Of a DNA stretch of 64,000 bases, positions 34,205-42,337 are shown piece after piece; the first letter of the stretch is position 1; every line of letters begins with the position of its first letter. The translations under genes were made by a program, and so were the position numbers. The notes under the pieces were generated by a model that had not been told where the DNA came from, searched no databases, and saw only the letters and a program-made list of their open reading frames with translations. Source of the DNA: FEN-1099 sp964511015 (GTDB taxonomy: Bacteria > Lernaellota > Lernaellaia > Lernaellales > Lernaellaceae); the NCBI GenBank assembly GCA_964511015.1, contig CAZEDX010000014.1:1-64000 (forward strand), in the 5' to 3' direction.

Positions 34205-34282
34205 TTGGCTATTTACTATGTGGACAACGACTAGTCGGACGATTCGGGCAACGGCACTTTCCGGGCCAGCGTACTTCGATAG
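34205..34282 (+). pseudogene. relic of a beta-helix/YYVDN-type secreted protein
   Basis: A strong GGAGGGAGG site precedes TTG 34205. The frame reads MAIYYVDND-stop(TAG 34232)-SDDSGNGTFRASVLR-stop. The words YYVDN...DSGNGT are the usual start of parallel beta-helix (pectate-lyase-like) proteins. Downstream nothing more is readable. The rest of 34058-34424 is AT-rich with no gene seen. Confidence 0.45.
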
Positions 34283-34424
34283 GGGATTGAGTTGTTTTCG
34301 ATCCTGGGAGAACACATGGTTATTTTTGCAATTTGGGAGGCGGCTGGAACATGTTGAACGAAGCCCGTCAAAAACAATTCCGAATTTGGGACGAGAGTGA
34401 ATCAATAACAAATCGTTTGGAGAA

Positions 34425-35273
34425 TTGAAGAGGGATTTCATGTGGCTAGTGGTTCCCCTTGGCCTTCTCCTCGTGACGTTGATAGCGACCGAATTGTCAG
34501 CTTCTTGGGACGTATACCATTTCAACAACGATAGCTACGAAATCGATTCGCGCTGCACGGCCAGCAACAACCTTCCGGGCGTAGCAATGCTGAGTCGCTA
34601 TCGCGCCGAGATGGCCGACTGGGGATGGAGCAATTCCATCTTCTACCCCGTCCAGCATCCGATGTTCGTTGATCCCGACCTATTTAGCGGTGGACAAGAT
34701 TACGAATACATTGATGACGCGAGGATTGCCTGGATGACTGGGCACGGTGGTACGTCGGGGACGATTCCGGCTTTCTTTCGAATGAAATTGCAAACGTTCG
34801 AAAGCAGCGTCCTTGAGTCATGCTACTTGGCGCCCGAATTCACCATGCGGCTTGGCGACCAAGGGATGCACCTCGATTGGTTGCATGTCATTTCTTGCCA
34901 TAGCTTGCAAACCGACGACAACTCATATCAGTCGTGGAGATCGGTTTTCACCGGAGTACACCAGATTCACGGGTTTCATGGCCTGGCGTGGTTTAGGAGT
35001 GCGAATAGCAATCTGGCGTATGCGTACGAGGATTTTGCGCACGACTCTCACAGCGCTGCGCTTGCGTTAGAATGGGTGGCTGAACTATTTTTCCCGGAAG
35101 AATTCGAGGATCCATTCGGATCGGGGATATATCATGACCAATGTCCCGTAGCATATGTTGGCCGGGACACCGTCGCTTCTGCGTTGACGATCTTGAATAA
35201 CGAGAAATACCCAATTCCTGACCGCGTGCCACCAAGCCTGACATATTCCGACGAATTCACACCAACTCACTAG
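34425..35273 (+). CDS. caspase-fold-like (clan CD) secreted protein, ending at an in-frame TAG
   Basis: TTG 34425 gives a signal peptide with a basic start (KRDFMWLVVPLGLLLVTLIATELSA); ATG 34440 is the alternative. The mature part contains ARIAWMTGHGGTSG with His107 and LDWLHVISCHSLQ with Cys158, the order and local sequence of the His-Gly and Cys dyad of gingipain/caspase-type peptidases (also seen in DUF6345-like proteins). GFHGLAWFRSANSNLAYAYEDFAHD follows. The frame stops at TAG 35271-35273 but continues in the same phase into the next entry, so this may be the N-terminal half of one broken gene. AT-richer than flanking genes. Confidence 0.6.
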   Translation: MKRDFMWLVVPLGLLLVTLIATELSASWDVYHFNNDSYEIDSRCTASNNLPGVAMLSRYRAEMADWGWSNSIFYPVQHPMFVDPDLFSGGQDYEYIDDARIAWMTGHGGTSGTIPAFFRMKLQTFESSVLESCYLAPEFTMRLGDQGMHLDWLHVISCHSLQTDDNSYQSWRSVFTGVHQIHGFHGLAWFRSANSNLAYAYEDFAHDSHSAALALEWVAELFFPEEFEDPFGSGIYHDQCPVAYVGRDTVASALTILNNEKYPIPDRVPPSLTYSDEFTPTH

Positions 35274-35300
35274 TACCAACTTGACTGTATCAGCAACCCT

Positions 35301-36032
35301 GTGGTTCTCCTGTACAACGACGCGGACACGCTCGGCCTAGATATCTCTGACGCCATTCTGGAAAAGGACCATTCCGGTTGGTCGATACTCACTAATGACC
35401 GTTTCGAGATCCGTCGCAGGGAAACCAGCGGCCATTTTACGTTCGTAGACAAAACGATTTCAGACCTGAAACATTTCCCAGAGGGCGAAGAGCCGGTGAC
35501 TGAAGAAGACCTGACAAACAAATCGATCGATTTGTTGCAGTCGCTCGACGTTCCTTCAGACGAAATCCACGACATTTCGGTGAAGCGGATCATCGATCAA
35601 GCAGAGGATGAATTCGGCTTCGATGTCGGAGATCGTTTAACGGCCGCTTTTCTGGTGTATGTCGACCGCGTGATAGCAAACACACCGGTCGAAGGATCGT
35701 ACGCCAAACTGTTGTTCACGACCGAAGGGCGCCTGATAAAAGTGAGCACTAGGTGGCGGAACGTGACCGGGCAAGCAATTGACATATTGCCGATCATTGA
35801 AGAAGAACTACTTCGCAATACCGCATTGGCTGTTTCTGCCAAAAGCCTTCTTCATGGTAAGGTTGACGTGTTCTATGGTGGGTATGCCTATGTCGAGGAA
35901 TTTGGTGAAGACGCGGTCGAACAAAAAACCTTTGACCTGCATTTCGTTTTTCGTTACGCGACGGCTGATTCGCCATTGATGTCTGGCGTATTGAATGCGG
36001 TGATGGAATCCGCGCTTGCGGGAGGAGTCTGA
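35301..36032 (+). CDS. unknown protein, probable C-terminal half of the gene at 34425
   Basis: In exactly the same frame as the preceding entry and separated only by TAG 35271 and nine sense codons (YQLDCISNP). The GTG at 35301 lacks a ribosome site, and there is no signal peptide. The 243 residues (HSGWSILTNDRFEIRRRE, HFTFVDKTISDLK, VGDRLTAAFLVYVDRVIAN, GRLIKVSTRWRN) look like a mixed alpha/beta domain with no family I recognise. The fused product would be about 535 residues. Its stop overlaps the start of the small GCGC protein (TGATG), so the unit is still arranged as an operon. Confidence 0.55.
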   Translation: MVLLYNDADTLGLDISDAILEKDHSGWSILTNDRFEIRRRETSGHFTFVDKTISDLKHFPEGEEPVTEEDLTNKSIDLLQSLDVPSDEIHDISVKRIIDQAEDEFGFDVGDRLTAAFLVYVDRVIANTPVEGSYAKLLFTTEGRLIKVSTRWRNVTGQAIDILPIIEEELLRNTALAVSAKSLLHGKVDVFYGGYAYVEEFGEDAVEQKTFDLHFVFRYATADSPLMSGVLNAVMESALAGGV

Positions 36033-36517
36033 TGAAAGCCCGGTGCAGCCTCATCCTTCTAGGTCTCGTACTTATGATTGGACAAGAAGCCATCGGCAAC
36101 CCGATCCAACTTGGCGTCATCGAGGACGCGTTCCAGTTCAAACAGAACGTGTGCCTGGTCTTCCAAGGCTATTTTTCCAGTGGACCCTACCGTTTGGAGC
36201 GTACGATGGACAGTCAGACAATACGCATCATGGACGACTGGGAGATACCGGCGGAAGATCCGCTGAAGGAATGCGGGGACTACCGTCTCTATATCTTCGA
36301 AGACGCATGCGTACCAGCCGGCCAAGCGTTGTACACCCTGTTCCAGAAGATGCCCAGCGGCTGGGACAATGCCGGTTCCGAAACCATTCAAGTTGAAGAC
36401 AGCGGTGAGGAATGCGGCAACGACGACGACTGCGCGGCGCTGATCGATCCGGACGAATACCTGCCGTGTAATTTGGACGACGACGACAACGACAACGATG
36501 ACGGGTGCGGGTGTTGA
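36032..36517 (+). CDS. small exported Cys-containing protein with short Asp-rich GCGC tail
   Basis: 161 residues, ATG overlapping the previous stop. Signal peptide KARCSLILLGLVLMIGQEAIG. The body has CLVFQGYFSSGPYRL, a C-G-D-Y-R-L-Y-I-F-E-D-A-C stretch and CGNDDDCAALID, with paired cysteines likely forming disulfides. It ends in a run of Asp and Asn and the terminal GCGC. The smallest member of the Asp/GCGC set in this window and the only one in the island. Function unknown. Confidence 0.65.
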   Translation: MKARCSLILLGLVLMIGQEAIGNPIQLGVIEDAFQFKQNVCLVFQGYFSSGPYRLERTMDSQTIRIMDDWEIPAEDPLKECGDYRLYIFEDACVPAGQALYTLFQKMPSGWDNAGSETIQVEDSGEECGNDDDCAALIDPDEYLPCNLDDDDNDNDDGCGC

Positions 36518-36526
36518 GGAAGCAAC

Positions 36527-36886
36527 GTGTCTGAATGGAATCCCATCGCCCTCTGGTTTGCCTTCTTCGTTTTCGGCCAAATGATCGAGACCCCAATCTA
36601 CGTTGCGTTCGCGCGCGGCCGGGCTCCATGGTGGCGTGGGGCCTTGGGCGGCTTTGCCTGCACCACAATTACCCACCCGCTGCTTTGGTTCGTCTGGCCC
36701 ACTGTCGTGCACCCGTGGCTTGCCTATGCAATCAGCGGCGAATTGATCACCTTCGCCGTCGAGTCGATCGTGTTCTATCTTGTTGTCCGTTCGGTCTCTC
36801 TTGCTCGCGCGGCGTCGTCGTCGTTTGCCGCCAACCTAGCCAGCCTGCTGGCTGGGATAATAGTGCAGTGCGTGTTTCAATTATAA
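36527..36886 (+). CDS. small multi-spanning membrane protein
   Basis: GTG start with GAGGA upstream, nine bases after the preceding gene. 119 residues with about four transmembrane helices (LWFAFFVFGQMIETPIYVAFA, TITHPLLWFVWPTVV, ITFAVESIVFYLVVRSV, LASLLAGIIVQCVFQL). No family recognised. Its position after two exported proteins suggests an operon with them. Confidence 0.65.
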   Translation: MSEWNPIALWFAFFVFGQMIETPIYVAFARGRAPWWRGALGGFACTTITHPLLWFVWPTVVHPWLAYAISGELITFAVESIVFYLVVRSVSLARAASSSFAANLASLLAGIIVQCVFQL

Positions 36887-36926
36887 AATTTCAACATAGC
36901 CGGTTAGTCTCGTCCGAAATCGGGAT

Positions 36927-37112
36927 TTGTCTTGGACAGTGATCACTCCGGAGCCCAAGTCCGTTTGCGACCTGCGCGCCGTGGCCGTCGATGTTGATGG
37001 CGACGTCTTCGCTGTCGGCGGGGCGGAAAACTCCTCGCGCATGATCACGGTCAAATACTCCCCCACCGGCGACGAGTTATGGGTGGCCGAGTTCGACGCG
37101 GACAACCCATGA
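36927..37112 (+). pseudogene. single-blade relic of an SBBP-type propeller protein
   Basis: The frame reads RAVAVDVDGDVFAVGG...MITVKYSPTGDELWVAEFDADNP, the consensus of one SBBP beta-propeller blade, then stops. No ribosome site or signal peptide and no further blades. It abuts the biotin-carrier relic at 37112, so the junction marks a rearrangement point. Confidence 0.45.
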
Positions 37113-37183
37113 CCGTCGCCGCCCTCGGCCCGCCCCCCGGCGCGAACGTGAAGCGGGGCGAGAGCTTAGTCACGCTGGATTAG
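37112..37183 (+). repeat. diverged partial duplicate of the oadA/pycB 3' end
   Basis: 72 bases aligning with 33986-34057. The first 46 bases match with one difference, the rest diverges more (about 85 per cent overall), and the frame is preserved: TVAALGPPPGANVKRGESLVTLD-stop versus TVAALGPPPGANVKRGETLVTLG-stop. The two copies bound the 3.05-kb block 34058-37111 as direct repeats. Confidence 0.8.
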
Positions 37184-37959
37184 GGGACCGGGTTTCGGAT
37201 ATGGAAGAACGGGTCGCGGTACTGTGTGAATAACCACAAACCAATACCAATGTCTCCGTTCCTGTCGATCGTGCCTATCCTGTGAAGCCTGTCCAAAAAG
37301 ACGTTGTTGCCGAAAAACGCCACGTTTTCGTACAACCACGTCGCGCAAGTGTTTGATTTTAAAGACCCCCCTTTTCAGTTCATCGCCAAAAACCGCGCAA
37401 AACGAGTCGTTTTCGGCAGGCAAGTGCTTGTTTTCGTTAGGTCCGATTTCCGTCAAAAGAGCATTTTTCAACCGTGGTTTTTGCCGATTTCGTGCGTGCG
37501 GAGACGCGCCGCTGTAAGAGCGAAAATGCACATTTTGAATGACGGCTCGAAGGGGCTGAAATGGCCGTTCGAAATGCTGTGACAGATTTCACAAGGCGAT
37601 GGATTTTACATCGGGGCCTGTTATCCCGACTGAAGCCCGAAGCGAACGCGACGGGCGAGCGGAAAGGATCCCTTCCCAGACCTGATCCCTTCCGCAAAAT
37701 GGTTGCTGCGCAACTCAAGGAAGGAACCTCTGCTCGGCTCGCTCGTCGAACTCGTGCGCCTCGGTCGGAGTGACAATCGCCCCTCGGCTGCGCTCGAGCT
37801 ATGCATATCCCCTTCGCTCACGCGTCCGACGACGTGGAGCACAAGGCCGGGTTCGACCTGCTGTGGATGACGTCGTTTCTGGCGGATCGTCAGTCGGCAT
37901 GCGATTTGAACTGTCGGTTGACCTGATGGTATTTTGAGCCGTTGTAACAGAGGTAACCC
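37184..37959. other. non-coding or decayed region
   Basis: 776 bases without a convincing gene. Open frames on either strand (for example 37166-37531 on -) have no signal peptide, no domain words and no ribosome site. Stretches such as GCTCGCTCGTCGAACTCGTG near 37738 look like degraded coding or repeat sequence. Probably the remains of the 5' part of an rhs gene and older insertions. Confidence 0.4.
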
Positions 37960-38703
37960 GTGGGAAGGTCGATGCACGTCGTCTGGCAAACCTGGCACGA
38001 GCCCATCGGCGCGGCTGTCGCGTTGAACGAAGACCCCGATGGCGACGGCACGGCGGTGACGATGAACATTAGAATGCCGGGCCAGTACTTCGACGCGGAG
38101 ACCGGCCTCCACTACAACTGGCACCGGTACTACGATCCGGCGGTGGGGAGGTATGTGCAGGCGGAGGTGCCACACCACGATCAATCAGTGATCAATCCGT
38201 TCATCTATACGGGCAACAATCCGTTGAATTGGGCAGACAAGAGCGGATGGAGAGTACAACCAGGCTATGATTGCGTTACCTTTTTGAAAGCCGGCAATCC
38301 CGATTCCTTCTGGGCGCTGTTTCCTCTTCTAAGTGACCCAACTCTTGATGCTTATGCCTGCAGTTGGGATTGTCCAAAAGGACTCACCGTCACTGTTTGC
38401 GATGACATCTATCCAAATAATCGACCTGATCCGGCTGCTTCTGCACTAAGATTACCCGACGGAAGTTGTGAGTTGAACCTCAGCCGCGATTTCTTCCGGG
38501 AACGCACCAATCTAGATGAAGTCGAACGGTCTTGTCTAATCATGCACGAACAATGTCACCTATCAAAGTACACTAGGGAGGACACGGAGTGTTGGGCGGA
38601 TGCGGTCCAAGCCGGGTGTCTTACCAGCCGCGTCGAAGTGTTTCAGGAACGCTTGGCTAAATGCCTAATTGGTGGTCCACCGGGTCCTCCTTGTGTGCGT
38701 TAG
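37960..38703 (+). CDS. Rhs core fragment with C-terminal putative zincin toxin domain
   Basis: GTG start, but the protein is an N-terminally truncated rhs gene. Residues about 45-90 are the end of the Rhs core (RMPGQYFDAETGLHYNWHRY, YDPAVGRYVQAE, NPFIYTGNNPLNWADKSG), normally preceded by more than a thousand residues of YD repeats, absent here. After the core the variable tip contains LIMHEQCHLSK: H196-E-Q-C-H200 is a HExxH zinc-protease motif, followed by EDTECWADAV with candidate third ligands, plus eight or more cysteines. Either an orphan toxin cassette left by recombination or a displaced tip. Two membrane genes follow closely. Confidence 0.7.
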   Translation: MGRSMHVVWQTWHEPIGAAVALNEDPDGDGTAVTMNIRMPGQYFDAETGLHYNWHRYYDPAVGRYVQAEVPHHDQSVINPFIYTGNNPLNWADKSGWRVQPGYDCVTFLKAGNPDSFWALFPLLSDPTLDAYACSWDCPKGLTVTVCDDIYPNNRPDPAASALRLPDGSCELNLSRDFFRERTNLDEVERSCLIMHEQCHLSKYTREDTECWADAVQAGCLTSRVEVFQERLAKCLIGGPPGPPCVR

Positions 38704-38731
38704 TCGGTGGAGAACGTGCGAATGAGCAATC

Positions 38732-39229
38732 ATGATGACTGACTTACGAGTTCTAGTCCGCCATCTCTGTGAATCGGCGTGCTGGGGTCCCTCGGAACCG
38801 GCGGCGTGGTTCTGTCGGTATTTTATCCGAAACTATGGCTGGCAACTGGTGCTCGCGGGGCTGGCGACCGGAGTGTTTGTGCATACGCTGGTCTGCACCG
38901 GGTGGATAGTTGGCAGGCGCCAACGTCCGTATGTTCGATGGCACTATTTCATTCTCAAACTGGTGACCTGGCTGGTTGTGCCCTACGGAGCGACCAATGT
39001 CTTTGGCTTTCTTGTTCCGGACCAACATCGTCCGTGGTTTGGTCCGAACAATGAGCTGCTGATTTGCGCTGTCTATCTCGCGGTCAGGGTGCCGGTCGTC
39101 TTGTTCGTCCTGCGCAAAAAGGATGTGGTTCCTTTCGAGTTCGCGGCGGCGATGGTCGAGCCATTTCTGATGTTGTCGATCATGAAATGGATCATTGCCA
39201 ATGTCTTCCCGGCGTGGGGTCTGACCTAG
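38732..39229 (+). CDS. membrane protein, candidate immunity protein copy 1
   Basis: 165 residues with about four transmembrane helices. It starts 28 bases after the Rhs-tip gene. Paralogous to the next gene: IRNYGWQLVLAGLATG aligns with IRSDGWQAMVAGVMGG, and FILKLVTWLVVPYGATNVFGF with FYFAKLTTWLLVPYNLLSWYA; the C-terminal VPVVLFVLRKKDVVPFEF aligns with IPVLAFVAKRKDFVVFDL. A membrane-located protector against the Rhs zincin tip is inferred from position and duplication only. Confidence 0.7.
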   Translation: MMTDLRVLVRHLCESACWGPSEPAAWFCRYFIRNYGWQLVLAGLATGVFVHTLVCTGWIVGRRQRPYVRWHYFILKLVTWLVVPYGATNVFGFLVPDQHRPWFGPNNELLICAVYLAVRVPVVLFVLRKKDVVPFEFAAAMVEPFLMLSIMKWIIANVFPAWGLT

Positions 39230-39253
39230 CGGATGCTGTTCAAGGAGTGACCT

Positions 39254-39691
39254 TTGTTCGATTGGCTATATTTTTGGTTCATTCGTAGCGACGGTTGGCA
39301 AGCCATGGTCGCCGGTGTGATGGGTGGTCTGGCGGTCCAGGCATTGGTCAACGGTATGTGGCGGGCTTACCACCGCAGTTGGCCGAAAATCGGGTGCGTT
39401 TTCTATTTTGCCAAGCTGACAACTTGGCTTCTTGTCCCGTACAACCTTCTCTCCTGGTACGCGTTGGGGATTGGGACCATTGCGAACTACTACGATGGCT
39501 ACCGAGGTTTCTTTCTTATCCTCCAATACGCACTCATTCGAATTCCTGTGCTAGCGTTCGTTGCGAAGCGAAAAGACTTTGTTGTTTTCGATCTGATTTC
39601 CATCGTGTTCGAAGCGGCAATCGTTCATGCCTTGTACGGTTGGATACTGGTTCACATCTATCACTTCAACGTCGCGTCTTTGATGCAGTGA
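39254..39691 (+). CDS. membrane protein, candidate immunity protein copy 2
   Basis: TTG start seven bases after AAGGAG. 145 residues, about four transmembrane helices, clear tandem paralogue of the gene at 38732-39229 although strongly diverged. Diverged tandem immunity genes behind a toxin tip are common in polymorphic toxin loci. No known immunity family recognised. Confidence 0.7.
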   Translation: MFDWLYFWFIRSDGWQAMVAGVMGGLAVQALVNGMWRAYHRSWPKIGCVFYFAKLTTWLLVPYNLLSWYALGIGTIANYYDGYRGFFLILQYALIRIPVLAFVAKRKDFVVFDLISIVFEAAIVHALYGWILVHIYHFNVASLMQ

Positions 39692-39697
39692 TTGCCT

Positions 39698-39775
39698 AGC
39701 GGAACTTCTGACTTCCTGACCACCCACCTGGCCGACGGGGTGGGGGAGATCATCGACCCGCTGGCGGCGCGGTAG
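39698..39775 (+). pseudogene. GC-rich 3' gene remnant at the island edge
   Basis: The frame GTSDFLTTHLADGVGEIIDP...LAAR-stop has the codon use of the high-GC core genome but no start. It probably represents the last codons of a gene removed or displaced when the island formed. The remaining bases to 39969 contain no gene. Confidence 0.3.
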
Positions 39776-39969
39776 GGGGCGCCCACCGATCTTGCCGCTT
39801 TTTCGGCCCCCGGGGGGCTTGCCGTAAGCCCTCGGGATGTGTACCTTTCGCACGCCCGGAGAGGTCTAAACTTTCCACCGAGAAGGGGTGTCGGATAGGC
39901 ACCGGGTGAGGTGGAACGTAGGGATTTTCCAGCAACGGCCGACGGGCGAACGAGAAGGAATAGCGGACG

Positions 39970-41448
39970 ATGAAGACAAAAGCTTTGTATGTGTTTGTGT
40001 TATTGGTGGTTTTCGTTGCATCGGCAGCGGTGGTCGGCGGCTGCGGTGGGAAGTCGGAAAAGCCGAAAGACCTGAAGCCCACCCCCGAAGTGGTCGAGGG
40101 CGAGGGCGGCCCGCAGATCCCCGGCGCGACCGGCTATTCGGACATTGCCGAACGGGCGGTGAAAAGCGTGGTCAATATTTCCTCGACCAAGGTGATCCGC
40201 CAGCAGGGCCAGCCCAATCCGCTGTTCAATGACCCTGTGTTTCGGCGCTTTTTCGGCAACCCGTCATTTGGCGGCCCGCGCGAGCGGCGCGAGCGCGCAC
40301 TGGGTTCGGGCGTGATCGTCAGCAAGGACGGCTACATCCTGACCAACAACCACATGGTCGCCGACGCGACCAAGGTAATGGTGCAGTTCAATGACGGCCG
40401 CGAGGTCGAGGCGAAAATCGTCGGCACCGACGAGAAGACCGACCTGGCCGTGATTAAGGTGGAAGAGAAAGAACTCGAACCGCTCCCGCTAGGCGATTCC
40501 GACCAGCTTCGCCTGGGCGAGGTCGTGCTGGCTATCGGCAATCCGTTCGGCCTGGGCAACACGGTGACCATGGGCATCGTCAGCGCCAAGGGCCGCACGA
40601 ACATGGACATTCTCGACTACGAGGACTTCATTCAGACCGACGCGGCGATCAACGTCGGCAACTCCGGCGGCGCGCTGATAAACACGCGCGGCCAGCTCGT
40701 CGGCATCAACACCGCGATCTTCTCGCGCAGCGGCGGTTCGGAAGGCGTCGGCTTCGCCATTCCGATCAACCTGGCGCGTTCGGTGATGAACGACCTGGTG
40801 CAGTACGGCGAAGTCCGGCGCGGCTACGTCGGCATCTTCGTGCAAGACGTCAATCCGGGCCTGGCCGAACACTTCGGGCTCGACAAGCCGACCGGCGCGC
40901 TGGTCAGCGATGTGGCGGCCAACAGCCCCGCGGCCGAGGGCGGCCTGCAGCGCGGCGACATCATTCTCGAATACAACGGCAAAGAAGTGCCGAACGCGAC
41001 GCAGTTGCGCAACACCGTGGCGCAAACCGAAATCGGCAGTGAGGTGGCGCTGGTGGTGCTGCGCAACAAGAACAAGATCGATCTGAAGGTGAAGGTGGCC
41101 CGCCGTCCGGCCGATGAGGCGACCGCCAACCGCCAGCCGCAGATCGAACCGCCGTCGAACGCCAACGTGCGCGTTGGCTTCGACGTGACCGATCTGTCGC
41201 CGTTCATCATTCAGCGCTTCCAGTTGCCGCCGAACCTGCGCGGCGTGGTGGTGACCAACGTGGTGCCGGACAGCCCCGCCGCCGAGGCCGGGCTGGAAAC
41301 GCGCGACGTGATCACCGAAGTGAACGGCCGCCCGGTCAACGACGGCCGCGAGTTCTCGCAGATGCTCAAGAACGCCGGCAAGCATGCCGTGCTGCTGGTC
41401 TACCGCGAAGGCGGCACGATCTACGTCGATCTGCCGCTGGCGCAGTAA
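39970..41448 (+). CDS. degP: periplasmic serine protease Do/HtrA, lipoprotein form
   Basis: Degrades or refolds misfolded envelope proteins. Signal peptide with lipobox VVGGC, so membrane-tethered rather than soluble. The trypsin-like domain has His128 (TNNHMV), Asp158 (KTDLAV) and Ser232 (NVGNSGGAL), with GFAIPINLA ending the domain. Two PDZ domains follow (about 275-370 and 400-490: RGYVGIFVQDVNP, GGLQRGDIILEYNGKEV; LRGVVVTNVVPDSPAAEAGL). Full length (492) for DegP/DegQ types. The hemolysin III gene starts eight bases after the stop. Confidence 0.95.
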   Translation: MKTKALYVFVLLVVFVASAAVVGGCGGKSEKPKDLKPTPEVVEGEGGPQIPGATGYSDIAERAVKSVVNISSTKVIRQQGQPNPLFNDPVFRRFFGNPSFGGPRERRERALGSGVIVSKDGYILTNNHMVADATKVMVQFNDGREVEAKIVGTDEKTDLAVIKVEEKELEPLPLGDSDQLRLGEVVLAIGNPFGLGNTVTMGIVSAKGRTNMDILDYEDFIQTDAAINVGNSGGALINTRGQLVGINTAIFSRSGGSEGVGFAIPINLARSVMNDLVQYGEVRRGYVGIFVQDVNPGLAEHFGLDKPTGALVSDVAANSPAAEGGLQRGDIILEYNGKEVPNATQLRNTVAQTEIGSEVALVVLRNKNKIDLKVKVARRPADEATANRQPQIEPPSNANVRVGFDVTDLSPFIIQRFQLPPNLRGVVVTNVVPDSPAAEAGLETRDVITEVNGRPVNDGREFSQMLKNAGKHAVLLVYREGGTIYVDLPLAQ

Positions 41449-41455
41449 GCGGTCC

Positions 41456-42115
41456 TTGACCATTCGCGCCACGAAGATCCAGAGCCGGGCGGAAGAGGTC
41501 GTCAACGGCATCACGCACGGGCTCGGCGCCGCTCTCGCTGTCGTCGCGCTCGTGCTGTTGATCGTGTATGCCGTCTGGTACGGCGACACCTGGCGCGTGG
41601 TCGCGGTGAGCATCTACGGCGCGACGTTGGTGCTGTTGTTTCTCGCTTCGACGCTCTACCATCTGTTCACTCGCCCGCGCGCTAAAGAGGCGCTGCACCT
41701 GGCCGATCACGCAGCGATCTATGCGCTGATCGCCGGCACGTATACGCCGTTTCTGCTGGTCAACATGCGCGGGGCCTGGGGTTGGTCGATGCTTGGCGTG
41801 ATCTGGGGCCTGGCCGTGACCGGCATCACGCTCACGCTGGCGCAGATCAAACGCCTGCAGAAGGCCCCGGTGCTGATCTATCTCGGCATGGGCTGGCTGA
41901 TGATCGTCGCGATCGTGCCGCTGATGCGTTCGGTGGCCAGAGGCGGACTGCTCTGGCTCGCTGCCGGCGGCCTGCTCTACAGCTTGGGCGTGATCTTCTA
42001 TCGCTGGAAAGGCCTGCGCTTCAATCATGCCGTCTGGCATGTCTTCGTGCTGGCCGCCAGCGCCTGCCATTTCTTCGCCGTGCTGGGCTACGTGGTGCTT
42101 GCGCCGGGGGTATAG
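41456..42115 (+). CDS. hemolysin III / PAQR-family membrane protein
   Basis: TTG 41456 gives TIRATKIQSRAEEVVNGITHG, matching the usual N terminus (E-x-x-N-x-x-x-H). Seven transmembrane helices with the family landmarks STLYHLF, HLADHAAIYALIAGTYTPF and the C-terminal HAVWHVFVLAASACHFFAV, which carry the Ser, Asp and His ligands of the predicted zinc site. Members include YqfA/TrhA, linked to membrane-lipid homeostasis; haemolysis is an old label. Likely co-transcribed with degP. Confidence 0.92.
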   Translation: MTIRATKIQSRAEEVVNGITHGLGAALAVVALVLLIVYAVWYGDTWRVVAVSIYGATLVLLFLASTLYHLFTRPRAKEALHLADHAAIYALIAGTYTPFLLVNMRGAWGWSMLGVIWGLAVTGITLTLAQIKRLQKAPVLIYLGMGWLMIVAIVPLMRSVARGGLLWLAAGGLLYSLGVIFYRWKGLRFNHAVWHVFVLAASACHFFAVLGYVVLAPGV

Positions 42116-42186
42116 GGCGGCGGCAACAAACGGCCTGCATTGGCCATCAGCCACACTCCCCATACCTACGTTTTTACCGCTCCATT

Positions 42187-42205
42187 ACGAAACGTGATGT
42201 TTCGT
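42187..42205. promoter_or_regulatory. inverted repeat upstream of prepilin gene 1, shared with gene 2
   Basis: ACGAAAC-GTGAT-GTTTCGT is a perfect 7-base inverted repeat. The 15-base word CATTACGAAACGTGA (42183-42197) recurs exactly at 43231-43245 ahead of the second prepilin gene, again followed by GTTTC. A shared operator or duplicated leader. Confidence 0.45.
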
Positions 42206-42337
42206 CGATTTCGTCTCGGGTGGCGGACGCGGTGCCGGCGGCGCGCAACCTTCTGACATCAGGTGACAAATTCCTCCGAAACGGTGTTTGGCACGGGTCC
42301 TGCTTTTATTCCCCGCACAACACGGAGGAGCGAGAAA

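Noticed and set aside
34232..35273. Reassignment of TAG as a sense codon
   Set aside because: TAG ends several intact genes with good boundaries (for example at 1218 and 23988), and only two suspicious TAGs occur, both in the island; local decay is simpler.
37166..37531. 121-codon - strand open frame in the decayed region
   Set aside because: No ribosome site, no recognisable motif, composition unlike real genes of either the island or the core.
37840..37990. Short Cys-rich - strand frame (CQVCQTTCIDLPTGY...)
   Set aside because: No start codon with a ribosome site and only about 32 codons; it could be chance antisense of the rhs fragment leader.
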